A stretch of 64,000 nucleotides of DNA from Bacteroidota bacterium (GCA_013112545.1 JABFGJ010000003.1:1-64000), one strand, 5' to 3'; counted from the first letter of the stretch, positions 1 to 9,485 are shown. The notes: generated by a model from the letters alone, not told the origin. Program-made: numbers and translations.

Positions 1-6
1 CAGGAT

Positions 7-120
7 GTCCGCTAAAATTTTTACTTTTATTCATATATCGAGTTTTGTGGTAAAAACAAGATATAAAAAAAGCGGGAAATTATTTTTAAGAAGTCCCGCT
101 TTTAATTTCTTTTATCGGAC
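7..120. repeat. MITE-like element or insertion-sequence end
   Basis: GTCCGCTAAAA at 7-17 and TTTTATCGGAC at 110-120 are inverted copies of each other (10 of 11 bases). They enclose a strong hairpin at 71-100. Short terminal inverted repeats around a hairpin without a gene suggest a miniature mobile element or the remnant of an IS end. The left edge lies so near the window start that the element may be cut off. Family unknown. Confidence 0.35.
71..100. terminator. Hairpin terminator, possibly bidirectional
   Basis: The 7-base arms AGCGGGA (71-77) and TCCCGCT (94-100) have an A-run before and a T-run after, so the hairpin could stop transcription on either strand. It lies downstream of the minus-strand amidotransferase gene. 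Confidence 0.6.
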
Positions 121-206
121 ACTAGTGTAAAATAATACAATCTGTATAAATTAAATGGATTTAGAAGGTTTTTTCATTTAGATATTGAAACCCTAACTTT
201 TATAAC

Positions 207-1064
207 TTAAAACGGCCTTAGTTTAATCGACAAATCTTTAAAAACCAATACAAAATGATTTGCAGGTATGGGTTTCCAATCTTGAATTTCATTGCTCAAT
301 TTTTCAGAAACAATTAAAGTGCTGTGATTCTCAGCTATTGCAGGCAACATTTTACAAAGTCCATTTTCACATTCGTATCGCATTCCTTCAGAATAATAAA
401 GGGATAATGGAGTGATTTTAGGGTCTGAAACATAACGTAAACCAACCATGCGTTCTCCATCTCCTACAACTAAATTGAGATAAGAAGTTTCGCTGACATT
501 CGCCTCCTTTTTTATTTCTTCTAATATTAAAACCGCTTCTTTAAGCGCATCTGCCATTAATTCAGCTGTAATCTCAGCCGTTTTTTTCATGCGGTTTAAA
601 GTGTCAATAAATAAAGCAAAAAGATGTTCAGAATCTGTTTGCCCTTTTATCCAATTATATAATTCATCGCTTAACCTACGTCGAAAAGCTCTTTTGTATT
701 TCGAAAACTCTCCAACATCACCATTGTGCATCATCGTGAGATTTTTATAAGCAAATGGATGGCAATTTGTTTCAGCAAGTTCGCCAACAGAAGCGGCCCT
801 GACATGTGCAAAAAAACATGTTGATTTAATAGAAGGGGATATAGATTGCAAACTTTTGTTGCTCCAAGCAGGACTTATAGAAGTAAATACTGCTGGTTTG
901 TCCGTTAAAATGTGGTTATACCACGCAATTCCAAAACCATCTCCATTCAGCGGTTCTTCAATTTCCTGAGCGTTGGTACTTTGGTTAATCAATGAATTTT
1001 TCGGTTCAATAATTAATTTATGCATTAAAATAGGGTTTCCTAAATAGGCCAATAATCGACACAT
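207..1064 (-). CDS. Class II glutamine amidotransferase, EgtC/YafJ-like
   Basis: This is a 285-residue N-terminal-nucleophile amidotransferase of the type-2 (Gn-AT II) family, which frees ammonia from glutamine. Cys2 follows the start Met directly and would become the catalytic N-terminal residue. Other family marks are GDGFGIAWY (41-49), HVRAAS (87-92), NCHPF (100-104) and MHNGD (112-116). The protein consists of this domain alone, with no synthase partner domain, so it belongs with EgtC/YafJ-like stand-alone proteins. The acceptor substrate cannot be told from the sequence, and no ergothioneine genes lie nearby. It is read alone on the minus strand, divergent from recG. Confidence 0.8.
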   Translation of the reverse strand: MCRLLAYLGNPILMHKLIIEPKNSLINQSTNAQEIEEPLNGDGFGIAWYNHILTDKPAVFTSISPAWSNKSLQSISPSIKSTCFFAHVRAASVGELAETNCHPFAYKNLTMMHNGDVGEFSKYKRAFRRRLSDELYNWIKGQTDSEHLFALFIDTLNRMKKTAEITAELMADALKEAVLILEEIKKEANVSETSYLNLVVGDGERMVGLRYVSDPKITPLSLYYSEGMRYECENGLCKMLPAIAENHSTLIVSEKLSNEIQDWKPIPANHFVLVFKDLSIKLRPF

Positions 1065-1388
1065 TGCATTGTTTTATTAAAGAAAATGAACGAATAATAA
1101 ATCAAAGGTGGATAAAAAAACAATTCGGCGATACATTTTAAAATAAAAAATAATCTCTTCGAATTTAGTTGGGATAGAATACCTTAAGGAAGAAATTTTT
1201 AACACTTAGTTTTTGAATAAATGAGTGTTTTTATTAATCATATAAGTTTAGAATCAAAACACAAATTAGCAATACATAGATTAATAAAGTTATCCATAGC
1301 AGGTTTTCTAAATCCTCTAAACCAACAATAGCAAGCTGCGATTTTTTTATTTCAGCTTATTGGCTTTCTTAGTAATTTGGGGCTTGAA
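1065..1388. other. Intergenic region, nothing recognised
   Basis: This AT-rich spacer lies between the divergent amidotransferase and recG genes. It must hold both promoters, but I see no clean TAnnTTTG box, no hairpin and no reading frame with gene-like composition. Confidence 0.5.
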
Positions 1389-3497
1389 ATGAGTGAGCAA
1401 TTTTTAAGCACATCTATTGAGTTTTTAAAAGGAGTTGGACCTAAGCGTGCGACTGTTTTAGCACAAGAACTTGATATTAGAACCTACCGCGATTTATTGC
1501 TTTATTATCCATTTCGATACATTGACCGAACTAAATTTTATAAAATTTCTGAAATTCACGAAGATTTGCCTTATGTGCAAATTGTAGGCGAAATAACTTA
1601 TTTAGAAGAAACTGGAGATTGTTTTAAAAAGCGATTGGTTGCTATTTTTAAAGATGAAACAGGTAGCATTGAGCTGTTGTGGTTTAAAGGCGTTAAGTTT
1701 ATAAAAAGTAAATTAATCATTGGCGAAAAGTATGTTGCCTTTGCTAAACCAACTTCATTTAGAAACAAATTAAACTTAGTTCATCCTGATTTAGAAACGC
1801 TGGTGGAGTATAAAAATGCCATTAATTCTACGCTGCAACCTGTTTATCATGCTACTGAAAAACTAAGTCGCAATGCTTTAGCGAGTAAAAACATTTCTAA
1901 ATTAACTCGAAATTTATTGCCACAAGTTAAAGGAAAGATTAGCGAAAACATATCCGATTATTTAAGGGCAGAGTATAAATTGCTTTCCCGAGAACAAGCT
2001 ATTTTCAATATTCACTATCCCAAAAACACAGAATGGCTTGAACATGCAATTCGACGATTAAAGTTTGAAGAACTGTTTTTTATTCAACTGAATTTATTGA
2101 AATTAAAGCAGGTGAAGCTTTCCAAATCAATTGGCTATCAATTTTCAGCTATTGGCGATTATGTCAATCAGTTTTATTCCGAGAAATTGCCTTTTGAGTT
2201 GACCGAAGCACAAAAACGAGTTATTCGAGAAATAAGAAAAGATTTAGGAAGCGGAAAACAATTGAATCGTTTGTTGCAGGGCGATGTGGGCAGTGGAAAA
2301 ACGATAGTAGCGATTATGAGCATGCTGATTGCTTTAGATAATGGCTTTCAGGCTTGTATCATGGCGCCAACTGAAATTCTAGCAACACAGCATTATGAAT
2401 CGGTCAAAGAATTATTGACGAGCCTTGGTGTTGAGTTTGCCTTGCTGACTGGCTCTTCAAAAACCAAAGAAAGAAAAATAATCCACGAAAAATTAGAAGA
2501 TGGAAGTTTGCAAATTTTAATCGGAACGCATGCTTTGCTAGAAGATAAAGTGAAGTTTAAAAATTTAGGCTTAGCCGTTATCGATGAGCAACATCGTTTT
2601 GGTGTAGCACAGCGGGCGAAGTTGTGGAAAAAAAATACACATCCACCACATGTGTTAATTATGACAGCTACGCCAATTCCAAGAACCTTAGCCATGACCC
2701 TATACGGCGATTTAGATGTTTCTGTAATTGATGAATTGCCACCTGGAAGAAAGGATATACAAACCTTGCATTGGTATGAAAATAAGCGCCTGAGGTTGTT
2801 TGGATTCTTAGAACAAGAAATTGCCAAAGGACGGCAAATCTATATTGTTTATCCTTTAATTGAAGAATCGGAAAAGTTAGATTATGCCAATTTGGAAGAA
2901 GGTTATCAGCATATATTCAATCGTTTTCCTGCGCCAAAATACAAAGTGAGCATTGTACATGGAAAAATGAAACCAGAAGTAAAAGCTTTCGAAATGAATC
3001 GCTTTATTAATGGAGAAACGGATATTATGGTTTCTACTACAGTGATAGAAGTAGGCGTAAATGTGCCCAATGCTTCGGTTATGGTTATCGAAAGTGCAGA
3101 ACGTTTTGGTTTGTCGCAATTGCACCAGCTTAGAGGTAGAGTTGGGCGAGGAGCTGAGCAATCTTATTGTATTTTAATGACAGGAAATAAACTTTCGGCA
3201 GATGGTCGATTGCGCATGAAAACCATGACAGCTACCAACGATGGATTTCAAATTGCCGAAGTAGATTTGAAGTTGAGAGGGCCAGGAGATTTGCAAGGCA
3301 CACAACAAAGTGGCACGCCCATCAATTTAAAACTAACCAATCTTTCAACCGATGGAGAAATGATTGCTTTGGCAAGAACGGCAGCAGCTAAAGTATTAGC
3401 TAGTGATTCTGATTTAAGTTTGCCAGAGCATCGAGTGATTATTGATTATATTAAAGAAAATCAAAGAGGAAAAATTAATTGGAGCAAGATATCATGA
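1389..3497 (+). CDS. recG: ATP-dependent DNA helicase RecG
   Basis: RecG is a superfamily 2 helicase that reverses stalled replication forks and migrates Holliday junctions. The N-terminal wedge/OB region contains the GVGPKRA helix-hairpin-helix-like element near residue 15. Walker A is GDVGSGKT (298-305), the DEQH box is at 399-402, and motif VI is QLRGRVGRG in the C-terminal third. The 702 residues are normal for the family. I place the start at ATG 1389 (MSEQF); the frame stays open to a TTG at 1377, but homologues of this kind begin near MSEQ. The stop overlaps the next start as ATGA, so the two genes are translationally coupled. Confidence 0.95.
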   Translation: MSEQFLSTSIEFLKGVGPKRATVLAQELDIRTYRDLLLYYPFRYIDRTKFYKISEIHEDLPYVQIVGEITYLEETGDCFKKRLVAIFKDETGSIELLWFKGVKFIKSKLIIGEKYVAFAKPTSFRNKLNLVHPDLETLVEYKNAINSTLQPVYHATEKLSRNALASKNISKLTRNLLPQVKGKISENISDYLRAEYKLLSREQAIFNIHYPKNTEWLEHAIRRLKFEELFFIQLNLLKLKQVKLSKSIGYQFSAIGDYVNQFYSEKLPFELTEAQKRVIREIRKDLGSGKQLNRLLQGDVGSGKTIVAIMSMLIALDNGFQACIMAPTEILATQHYESVKELLTSLGVEFALLTGSSKTKERKIIHEKLEDGSLQILIGTHALLEDKVKFKNLGLAVIDEQHRFGVAQRAKLWKKNTHPPHVLIMTATPIPRTLAMTLYGDLDVSVIDELPPGRKDIQTLHWYENKRLRLFGFLEQEIAKGRQIYIVYPLIEESEKLDYANLEEGYQHIFNRFPAPKYKVSIVHGKMKPEVKAFEMNRFINGETDIMVSTTVIEVGVNVPNASVMVIESAERFGLSQLHQLRGRVGRGAEQSYCILMTGNKLSADGRLRMKTMTATNDGFQIAEVDLKLRGPGDLQGTQQSGTPINLKLTNLSTDGEMIALARTAAAKVLASDSDLSLPEHRVIIDYIKENQRGKINWSKIS

Positions 3498-4396
3498 AGG
3501 AGTTTAAGTTAAAATCAAGTTTAGAAGGGCATCAAGGTGCATTATACGCAATGTGTCACGCAGAAAATGAACATCAATTTTATTCAGCCGGTGCCGACCA
3601 CAAAGTAGTTTTGTGGGATATTTCAAGTCAAAAACCAGTAAAAGTTGTGGCTAAATCGGCAACTACAGTCATCAGCTTGGCTTATTTGAGAAACGAAAAC
3701 CTGTTGTTAATCGGCCAAGTTGAAGGCGGATTGCACCTTATAGATCTAGCGGCAGGAGCAGAAATCAAATACTTAAAAATCCACAAAGGATACATCTTCG
3801 ACATTTTTTTTATTGCTTCTAAAAATGAATTGGTCTTATGTTCTGGCGATGGAAGTTTTTCTGTTTGGTCTGTACCAACATTTAAATTATTGCTGCACGA
3901 ACAAGTTTGCTCAAAAAAAATAAGAAGTGTGGATGTTTGTTTAGAACGAAACGAAGTTTGTTTTGCTTTGGGAACTGGAGAAATTCTTTTTTATAATTTA
4001 AACGACTGGACAAAAAAGCTCAGTATAGACAACGAGGGAGTTCCGGTGAATAAAGTGAAATACATTGCTAACCAGCGGCTATTGTTTGGTGATAAAAATG
4101 CACACCTTGGAGAAATAGATTTAGGAGTATTTAAAGTTGCAAATAAAATTCCTGGGCACAATTGGGCGATATACGACATTTCACAAGGTAAAGACAAGAG
4201 CATTTTCGCAACAGCAAGTAGGGACAAAACCGTGAAAATTTGGAATGCCGAAGAAATGAAAGTCCTTAAACGTTTTGAAGGAATGAAGGATTTGGCACAC
4301 ACTCATTCGGTAAATAAATTACTGTGGTCTAAATTTGAAAACAACTTATTGAGCACCGGAGATGATGGTAAAATTAAAATTTGGCAAATCCCTTAA
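3494..4396 (+). CDS. WD40 repeat protein
   Basis: This 300-residue protein consists of WD40 blades throughout. Blade signatures ending in W-D or similar are visible: GADHKVVLWDI near the start, GDGSFSVWSV in the middle, SRDKTVKIWNA and GDDGKIKIWQI near the end. About seven blades would form one beta-propeller. There is no signal peptide, so it is cytoplasmic. The start ATG (3494) overlaps the recG stop (ATGA), which implies coupled translation with recG. A role in DNA metabolism is only suggested by that pairing. WD40 scaffolds of this type are common in Bacteroidota and usually lack an assigned function. Confidence 0.85.
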   Translation: MKEFKLKSSLEGHQGALYAMCHAENEHQFYSAGADHKVVLWDISSQKPVKVVAKSATTVISLAYLRNENLLLIGQVEGGLHLIDLAAGAEIKYLKIHKGYIFDIFFIASKNELVLCSGDGSFSVWSVPTFKLLLHEQVCSKKIRSVDVCLERNEVCFALGTGEILFYNLNDWTKKLSIDNEGVPVNKVKYIANQRLLFGDKNAHLGEIDLGVFKVANKIPGHNWAIYDISQGKDKSIFATASRDKTVKIWNAEEMKVLKRFEGMKDLAHTHSVNKLLWSKFENNLLSTGDDGKIKIWQIP

Positions 4397-4435
4397 TTCA
4401 ACTAGAATAAAGCCCTTTTATCTAGCTCCTTTTTT

Positions 4436-4443
4436 TACTTTTG
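4436..4443 (+). promoter_or_regulatory. Bacteroidota-type -7 box for pheT
   Basis: TACTTTTG fits the TAnnTTTG consensus of the Bacteroidota housekeeping sigma factor and lies 21 bases before the pheT start. No good TTG -33 element is seen at the expected spacing. Confidence 0.5.
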
Positions 4444-4464
4444 TGCTCTTAAAATCTACTCCTT

Positions 4465-6876
4465 ATGAAAATTTCTTATAACTGGCTTCAAGATTATATT
4501 TCAACCGACTTAGCGATTGAGCAATTGTCTGAAATTCTGACAGATATTGGTTTAGAGGTAGAAGGAATTGAAAAATTTGAATCGGTAAAAGGCGGATTAG
4601 TAGGAATTGTAATTGGCGAAGTGAAATCAGCCATTCAGCATCCAAATGCAGACCGACTAAAATGTACTAAAGTTGATGTAGGTCAAGAAGAATTACTGGA
4701 CATTGTTTGTGGGGCGCCCAATGTAGCTGTAGGTCAAAAAGTGCTAGTTGCTCTTGTTGGAGCGACTTTATATACAGACGACACAAGTTTTCAGATTAAA
4801 AAATCTAAAATTAGAGGAGAGGTTTCTGAAGGGATGATTTGTGCCGAGGATGAATTGGGATTGGGAAAATCTCATGAGGGAATTATGGTGCTAGAAACTA
4901 CTGCCAAAGTGGGTCAACCTGCTGCGGAATATTTTAAGTTAGAAAGCGATTATATCATTGAAATTGGATTAACTCCAAACCGTGCAGATGCTACATCTCA
5001 TTACGGTGTTGCTAGGGATTTGGCTGTTTATTTCAATTTAAAAGGAAACTATCCTTTAAATAAACCCGCGGTTGAAAACTTTAAACAAGACAATTCAGAT
5101 CTAGCAATACAAGTAAGTATAGAAGATAGCAGGGCTTGTCCTCGTTATTCTGGTTTATGCTTGACAAATGTAAAAGTTGCCGCCTCGCCTTCGTGGATGC
5201 AAAATAGGTTAAAAGCGATTGGATTGAAACCCATTAACAACATCGTTGATATTACCAATTATGTTTTGCATGAAATCGGTCAACCATTACATGCTTTTGA
5301 TGCTTCTAAAATTAAAGGGAATAAAGTGCTTGTAAAGCAATTGCCTGCCGAAACCAAATTCAAAACTTTAGATGGTGTAAAAAGAGAATTAGCCAGCACA
5401 GACTTGATGATTTGCAATGAAGCAGAAGGAATGTGCATCGCTGGAGTTTTTGGTGGAGAACAGTCTGGCGTGAATGAATCAACGACAAGTATCTTTTTGG
5501 AAAGTGCTTATTTTAATCCAGTTTCAGTTCGGCAAACGGCTAAAAGACATGGCTTAAATACTGATGCATCTTTTAGATACGAAAGAGGAGCAGACCCTGA
5601 AATTACAGTTTATGCTTTGAAAAGAGCAGCGATGTTGATGCAAGAAATTGCAGGAGCTAAGGTTTCTTCAGCCATTTTTGATTTTTACCCAGAGAAAGTT
5701 CAAGCTTTTAAATTTGATTTTCACTATGCTAATTGCGATCGATTGATTGGCGAAGCGATAGACCATAATTTAATTCAGCAAATTTTGAAAGGCTTGGATA
5801 TTGAAATCACCAAAGAAACAAATGAGTCATTGAGTTTATCAGTTCCTTCTTATCGAGTGGATGTTCAGCGCGAAGTTGATGTTATTGAAGAAATATTGAG
5901 AATCTATGGCTACAACAAAATAAAAATGCCTGATTTTATGCGCTCAAATCTATCGCCAGCCATAAAACCAGATGCTGTTAAAATAGAAAACACGATTTCA
6001 GATTATCTATCTAGCAATGGTTTTGCCGAAATATTCAACAATTCTTTGACTAATCCAAAATACTATCCCGAGCAGAAGGATTTAGTAAATATGGTAAATC
6101 CACTGAGTTCTGAATTAGAAGTTTTGAGAAAATCTATGCTTTTTGGCGGATTAGAATCCATCGCTCACAATCAAAATAGAAAACGCAAGAACCTGAAATT
6201 CTATGAATTTGGTACTACATATATCGCATTAGGTAATTCGAAGTTTGAAGAAACAAAACGCTTGGCCATTTGGATTACAGGAGATCAATTTAAAGAATCG
6301 TGGCAACAAAACACCAGCCCTGTTAATTTCTTTGGCCTTAAAGAAATGGTTGAGAATTGCTTACAGCGAATTGGACAAACGAAATATAAAACCAATCCAA
6401 GTAGTGAAGATTCTTATTTTTCACAAGCCATACAGTTTCAAAAAGGCAAACATGAGTTGGTGCATTTGGGTCAATTAAGTTCAGCTGTTTTAAAACAAAT
6501 GGACATTAAAGAAGCGGTTTATTATGCCGAGTTTAATTGGACATTAGTTTTATCAACTCTTAACAATTCAGCTATTCAATATAAACCAGTTGTGAAATTT
6601 CCTGCAGTTCGTAGAGATTTGGCTTTGTTGATTGATGAGCAAGTGGAGTTTGACGCCATTAAAGCCTTAGCTAAAAATGGCTTGAAACAAGCCTTAAAAG
6701 AAGTCAATTTATTTGATGTGTATGAAGGTAAAAACTTAGCCGCTGGCAAAAAATCTTATGGGGTTAGTTTTATACTTCAAGATGAAAACAAGACTTTGAC
6801 TGACAAGCAAGTGGATTCTATGATGGAGCGATTGATAGCTACCTTACAAAAAGAGTTGGGCGCAGAGTTGAGGTAG
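4465..6876 (+). CDS. pheT: Phenylalanine--tRNA ligase beta subunit
   Basis: PheT forms the alpha2-beta2 phenylalanyl-tRNA synthetase with PheS and carries tRNA binding and editing. In order there are the EMAP-like tRNA-binding domain (roughly 40-150, with HPNADRLK), the B3/B4 editing domain (about 210-380), B5 (about 400-475), the catalytic-like core, and the C-terminal anticodon-binding FDX-ACB domain (FPAVRRDLAL near 713-722). At 803 residues it has the usual length. pheS is not in the window. The gene has its own promoter-like box and appears monocistronic. Confidence 0.96.
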   Translation: MKISYNWLQDYISTDLAIEQLSEILTDIGLEVEGIEKFESVKGGLVGIVIGEVKSAIQHPNADRLKCTKVDVGQEELLDIVCGAPNVAVGQKVLVALVGATLYTDDTSFQIKKSKIRGEVSEGMICAEDELGLGKSHEGIMVLETTAKVGQPAAEYFKLESDYIIEIGLTPNRADATSHYGVARDLAVYFNLKGNYPLNKPAVENFKQDNSDLAIQVSIEDSRACPRYSGLCLTNVKVAASPSWMQNRLKAIGLKPINNIVDITNYVLHEIGQPLHAFDASKIKGNKVLVKQLPAETKFKTLDGVKRELASTDLMICNEAEGMCIAGVFGGEQSGVNESTTSIFLESAYFNPVSVRQTAKRHGLNTDASFRYERGADPEITVYALKRAAMLMQEIAGAKVSSAIFDFYPEKVQAFKFDFHYANCDRLIGEAIDHNLIQQILKGLDIEITKETNESLSLSVPSYRVDVQREVDVIEEILRIYGYNKIKMPDFMRSNLSPAIKPDAVKIENTISDYLSSNGFAEIFNNSLTNPKYYPEQKDLVNMVNPLSSELEVLRKSMLFGGLESIAHNQNRKRKNLKFYEFGTTYIALGNSKFEETKRLAIWITGDQFKESWQQNTSPVNFFGLKEMVENCLQRIGQTKYKTNPSSEDSYFSQAIQFQKGKHELVHLGQLSSAVLKQMDIKEAVYYAEFNWTLVLSTLNNSAIQYKPVVKFPAVRRDLALLIDEQVEFDAIKALAKNGLKQALKEVNLFDVYEGKNLAAGKKSYGVSFILQDENKTLTDKQVDSMMERLIATLQKELGAELR

Positions 6877-7268
6877 ATTGATTAGCCTTAGTATTTCCCA
6901 TGTCTAGCTCTTAAAAAGTGCGACACCTTCGGAGTCGATTCCATAATGGTTTATTTCTGTTTTATATAGCTGCGAACCTAGCGAAAAAAATTCTTCAACC
7001 CTCAGAGAGTTTGAAACTCTCTGAGGGTTGAACGTTCGGGGTCGAACATTTCTTCACCCTGAGTGAATAAATTGTATCGAAGGATAAAGGAATGGATTAG
7101 CATGCCTATCTATACTTCAATCTGCGCACCATTCAAGTTCGTGAGGTAAGGCTTAAATGTATAACAATCCTGAAAGGATTGCACATTTATAAGAAGTCAT
7201 AAAGAAGCTGAAGGCGACCCCCTAGGTGGTCGAACAAATGAAAAAAACTTAAATAAAACCCATGCAAC
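6877..7268. repeat. Intergenic nest of palindromic repeats
   Basis: Between the convergent pheT and hutU genes are at least four separate hairpin sequences: CGACACC/GGAGTCG (6921-6937), the long palindrome at 6994-7032, nested arms TAAATGT/ACATTTA plus CAATCCT/AGGATTG (7154-7189), and CGACC..GGTCG around CCTAGG (7215-7232). The piece at 7050-7085 also resembles the CCCTGAG..TCGAAGG words scattered in Bacteroidota genomes. No gene is seen. These look like extragenic palindromic repeats and may also serve as terminators for both genes. Confidence 0.6.
6994..7032. repeat. 39-base near-perfect palindrome
   Basis: Two 19-base arms, 6994-7012 and 7014-7032, are exact reverse complements with a single G between them. 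The core word is CTCAGAGAGTTT. Such a tight hairpin is typical of mobile palindromic REP-like units; a simple terminator would be followed by a T-run, which is absent here. Confidence 0.75.
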
Positions 7269-9263
7269 CTAAAACAAACCTTCCAGTTCAGAGTCATCAA
7301 CCAAATTCGGTATGGTAACTTTTAAATTCGGTTCCATTTCCATGGCACGTTTTATAGCAAAAGTCGCTCCTTCGTTTCTCGCCCAGTTTCTTCTGGCAAT
7401 GCCATTGTTTACATCCCAGTGCAGCATTGATTTTAGTCTTCTTTCAGCATCGCTAGATCCATCCAACATCATTCCGAAACCTCCGTTGATTACTTCGCCC
7501 CAGCCAACGCCACCGCCATTGTGTATAGAAACCCAAGTAGCACCTCTAAAAGAATCGCCGATTACATTGTGTATAGCCATGTCAGCCGTAAATTGTGAAC
7601 CATCATAAATATTTGAGGTTTCTCTGTAAGGCGAATCCGTTCCCGATACGTCGTGATGATCTCTACCCAAAATAACTGGTGCAGATATTTCACCATTTTT
7701 TATCGCTTGATTAAAAGCAGCTGCAATTCTCATTCGGCCTTCTGCATCGGCATATAAAATTCTAGCTTGCGAACCAACCACCAATTTATTTTCTTCTGCT
7801 GCTCTAATCCACGTTAAGTTATCGTTGATTTGTTGTTTGATTTCAGCTGGTGCATTTTTAGCCATGTCTGCTAATACTTCTGCAGCTATGCGGTCGGTTG
7901 TAGCTAAATCTTTCGGCTCGTTAGAAGCACAAACCCAACGGAAAGGACCAAATCCAAAATCGAAACACATGGGCCCCATAATGTCTTGAACATAAGAAGG
8001 GTATTTAAATTTGTCACCTTTCATAATGTCGGCTTTAGCTCTGCTAGCTTCCAATAAAAAAGCATTGCCATAATCGAAAAAATACATGCCTTTAGCTGTT
8101 AATTTATTAATTGCGGCAACATGTCTTCTCAATGTTTTTTGAACTTCTTCTTTGAATTTTGCTGGTTCTTTGGCCATCATTTCATTGGCGGTCTCTAGGC
8201 TCATTCCAACAGGATAATAACCACCTGCCCAAGGATTATGCAAAGAGGTTTGATCGGAACCTAATTCTACCTGAAAATTCTCATCGGCCAACTTTTCCCA
8301 TAAATCAACCACGTTTCCTTGATAAACAAGTGAAACAGCTTCTTTATTTTTTTGTGCGATTTTCGTTCTCGCCAATAATTCATCTAAATCGGTATAAACT
8401 TCGTCAACCCAACCTTGTGAATGACGAGTGTGAGTTGCTTTTGCGTTTACTTCAGCAGTAATGCTAACTGCACCTGCAATTTTTGCCGCTTTGGGCTGCG
8501 CACCTGACATTCCGCCTAAACCAGCAGTTACAAATAACTTTCCGCCCAAGCCTTTATCGTCTATCATTCGACCGGCATTTAAAACCGTAATGGTTGTGCC
8601 ATGTACAATTCCTTGTGGGCCAATATACATGAAAGAACCAGCCGTCATTTGGCCGTATTGCGTCACTCCTAAAGCATTGAATTTTTCCCAATCATCTGGT
8701 TTCGAATAGTTCGGAATCATCATGCCATTAGTTACAACAACTCTTGGTGCATCTTTATGTGATGGAAATAAACCCATGGGATGACCAGAATACATTACCA
8801 AAGTTTGCTCGTCTGTCATGTTTGCCAAATACTGCATCGTTAATAAATACTGAGCCCAGTTTTGAAAAACAGCACCGTTTCCACCATAGGTTATCAGTTC
8901 ATGCGGATGTTGAGCCACGGCATAATCGAGGTTGTTGGAAAGCATTAGCATAATGCCAGCAGCTTGCTTCGATTGATGAGGAAACTCTTCGATGTGTTTC
9001 GCTTTTATTTCATAATCTGGTCTGAAACGATACATGTAAATACGACCAAAATCTTTCAATTCTTGTGCAAACTCCTGAGCTAAAACAGCATGTTGCTCTT
9101 TTGGAAAATAACGTAAAGCATTTCGAAGCGCTAATTTTTTTTCTTCTGCATTCAGGATGTCTTTTCGAATTGGCGCATGATTAATGGCAGGATCAAAGGT
9201 TTTTGCTGCAGGCAATTCACTTGGAATTCCTCGTAAAATAGATTGCTTAAAAGTTAATGTCAT
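7269..9263 (-). CDS. hutU: Urocanate hydratase (long form)
   Basis: Urocanase converts urocanate to imidazolone propionate, the second step of histidine breakdown, with a tightly bound NAD+. Conserved stretches are ITYGGNGAVFQNW (about 122-134), MYSGHPMGLFP, IGPQGIVHGTT and the NAD-binding glycine stretch VTAGLGGMSGAQ. At 664 residues it is clearly longer than the roughly 550-residue classical enzyme. This fits the long urocanase subgroup, and I see no fusion domain. hutH, hutI and a formiminoglutamase are not adjacent. It is followed upstream on the same strand by the DUF5522 gene, 42 bases away, so the two may be co-transcribed. Confidence 0.92.
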   Translation of the reverse strand: MTLTFKQSILRGIPSELPAAKTFDPAINHAPIRKDILNAEEKKLALRNALRYFPKEQHAVLAQEFAQELKDFGRIYMYRFRPDYEIKAKHIEEFPHQSKQAAGIMLMLSNNLDYAVAQHPHELITYGGNGAVFQNWAQYLLTMQYLANMTDEQTLVMYSGHPMGLFPSHKDAPRVVVTNGMMIPNYSKPDDWEKFNALGVTQYGQMTAGSFMYIGPQGIVHGTTITVLNAGRMIDDKGLGGKLFVTAGLGGMSGAQPKAAKIAGAVSITAEVNAKATHTRHSQGWVDEVYTDLDELLARTKIAQKNKEAVSLVYQGNVVDLWEKLADENFQVELGSDQTSLHNPWAGGYYPVGMSLETANEMMAKEPAKFKEEVQKTLRRHVAAINKLTAKGMYFFDYGNAFLLEASRAKADIMKGDKFKYPSYVQDIMGPMCFDFGFGPFRWVCASNEPKDLATTDRIAAEVLADMAKNAPAEIKQQINDNLTWIRAAEENKLVVGSQARILYADAEGRMRIAAAFNQAIKNGEISAPVILGRDHHDVSGTDSPYRETSNIYDGSQFTADMAIHNVIGDSFRGATWVSIHNGGGVGWGEVINGGFGMMLDGSSDAERRLKSMLHWDVNNGIARRNWARNEGATFAIKRAMEMEPNLKVTIPNLVDDSELEGLF

Positions 9264-9305
9264 CTTGTAAATTCTTCTGTTTTCGGAAATTGGGTTTCTA
9301 TTGTA

Positions 9306-9485
9306 TTATTTAGTTGACTTCATGGTTCCAGTTTTTTTATCAAAACCATAGGGGCAATGCCTGCATCCGTTTTTACAACAATAGCCTCTTTTTAAAAGAT
9401 ACTTTTCAGTAAAAACGCGATAGCCTTCAGGAGTCAGATAAAAGTCATCTTTTTCCAAGTTTGTTTGAAAAGGCATATAATCCAT
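9306..9485 (-). CDS. Small DUF5522-family protein
   Basis: I translated this 59-residue gene by hand. It begins MDYMPFQTN and carries the family core LKRGYCCKNGCRHCPYG (about 31-47), with four Cys and one His that could bind a metal. The stretch before it (FYLTPEGYRVFTEKY) matches the usual family lead-in. The function of DUF5522 is unknown. It lies 42 bases upstream of hutU on the same strand, and a joint transcript is plausible. Confidence 0.75.
   Translation of the reverse strand: MDYMPFQTNLEKDDFYLTPEGYRVFTEKYLLKRGYCCKNGCRHCPYGFDKKTGTMKSTK

Noticed and set aside
2393-3161. Minus-strand frames opposite recG
   Set aside because: They lie wholly inside recG, whose motifs are unmistakable, and have Ser/Cys/Phe-rich shadow composition.
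7312-8953. Several plus-strand frames opposite hutU
   Set aside because: All are antisense shadows of a well-conserved enzyme gene.
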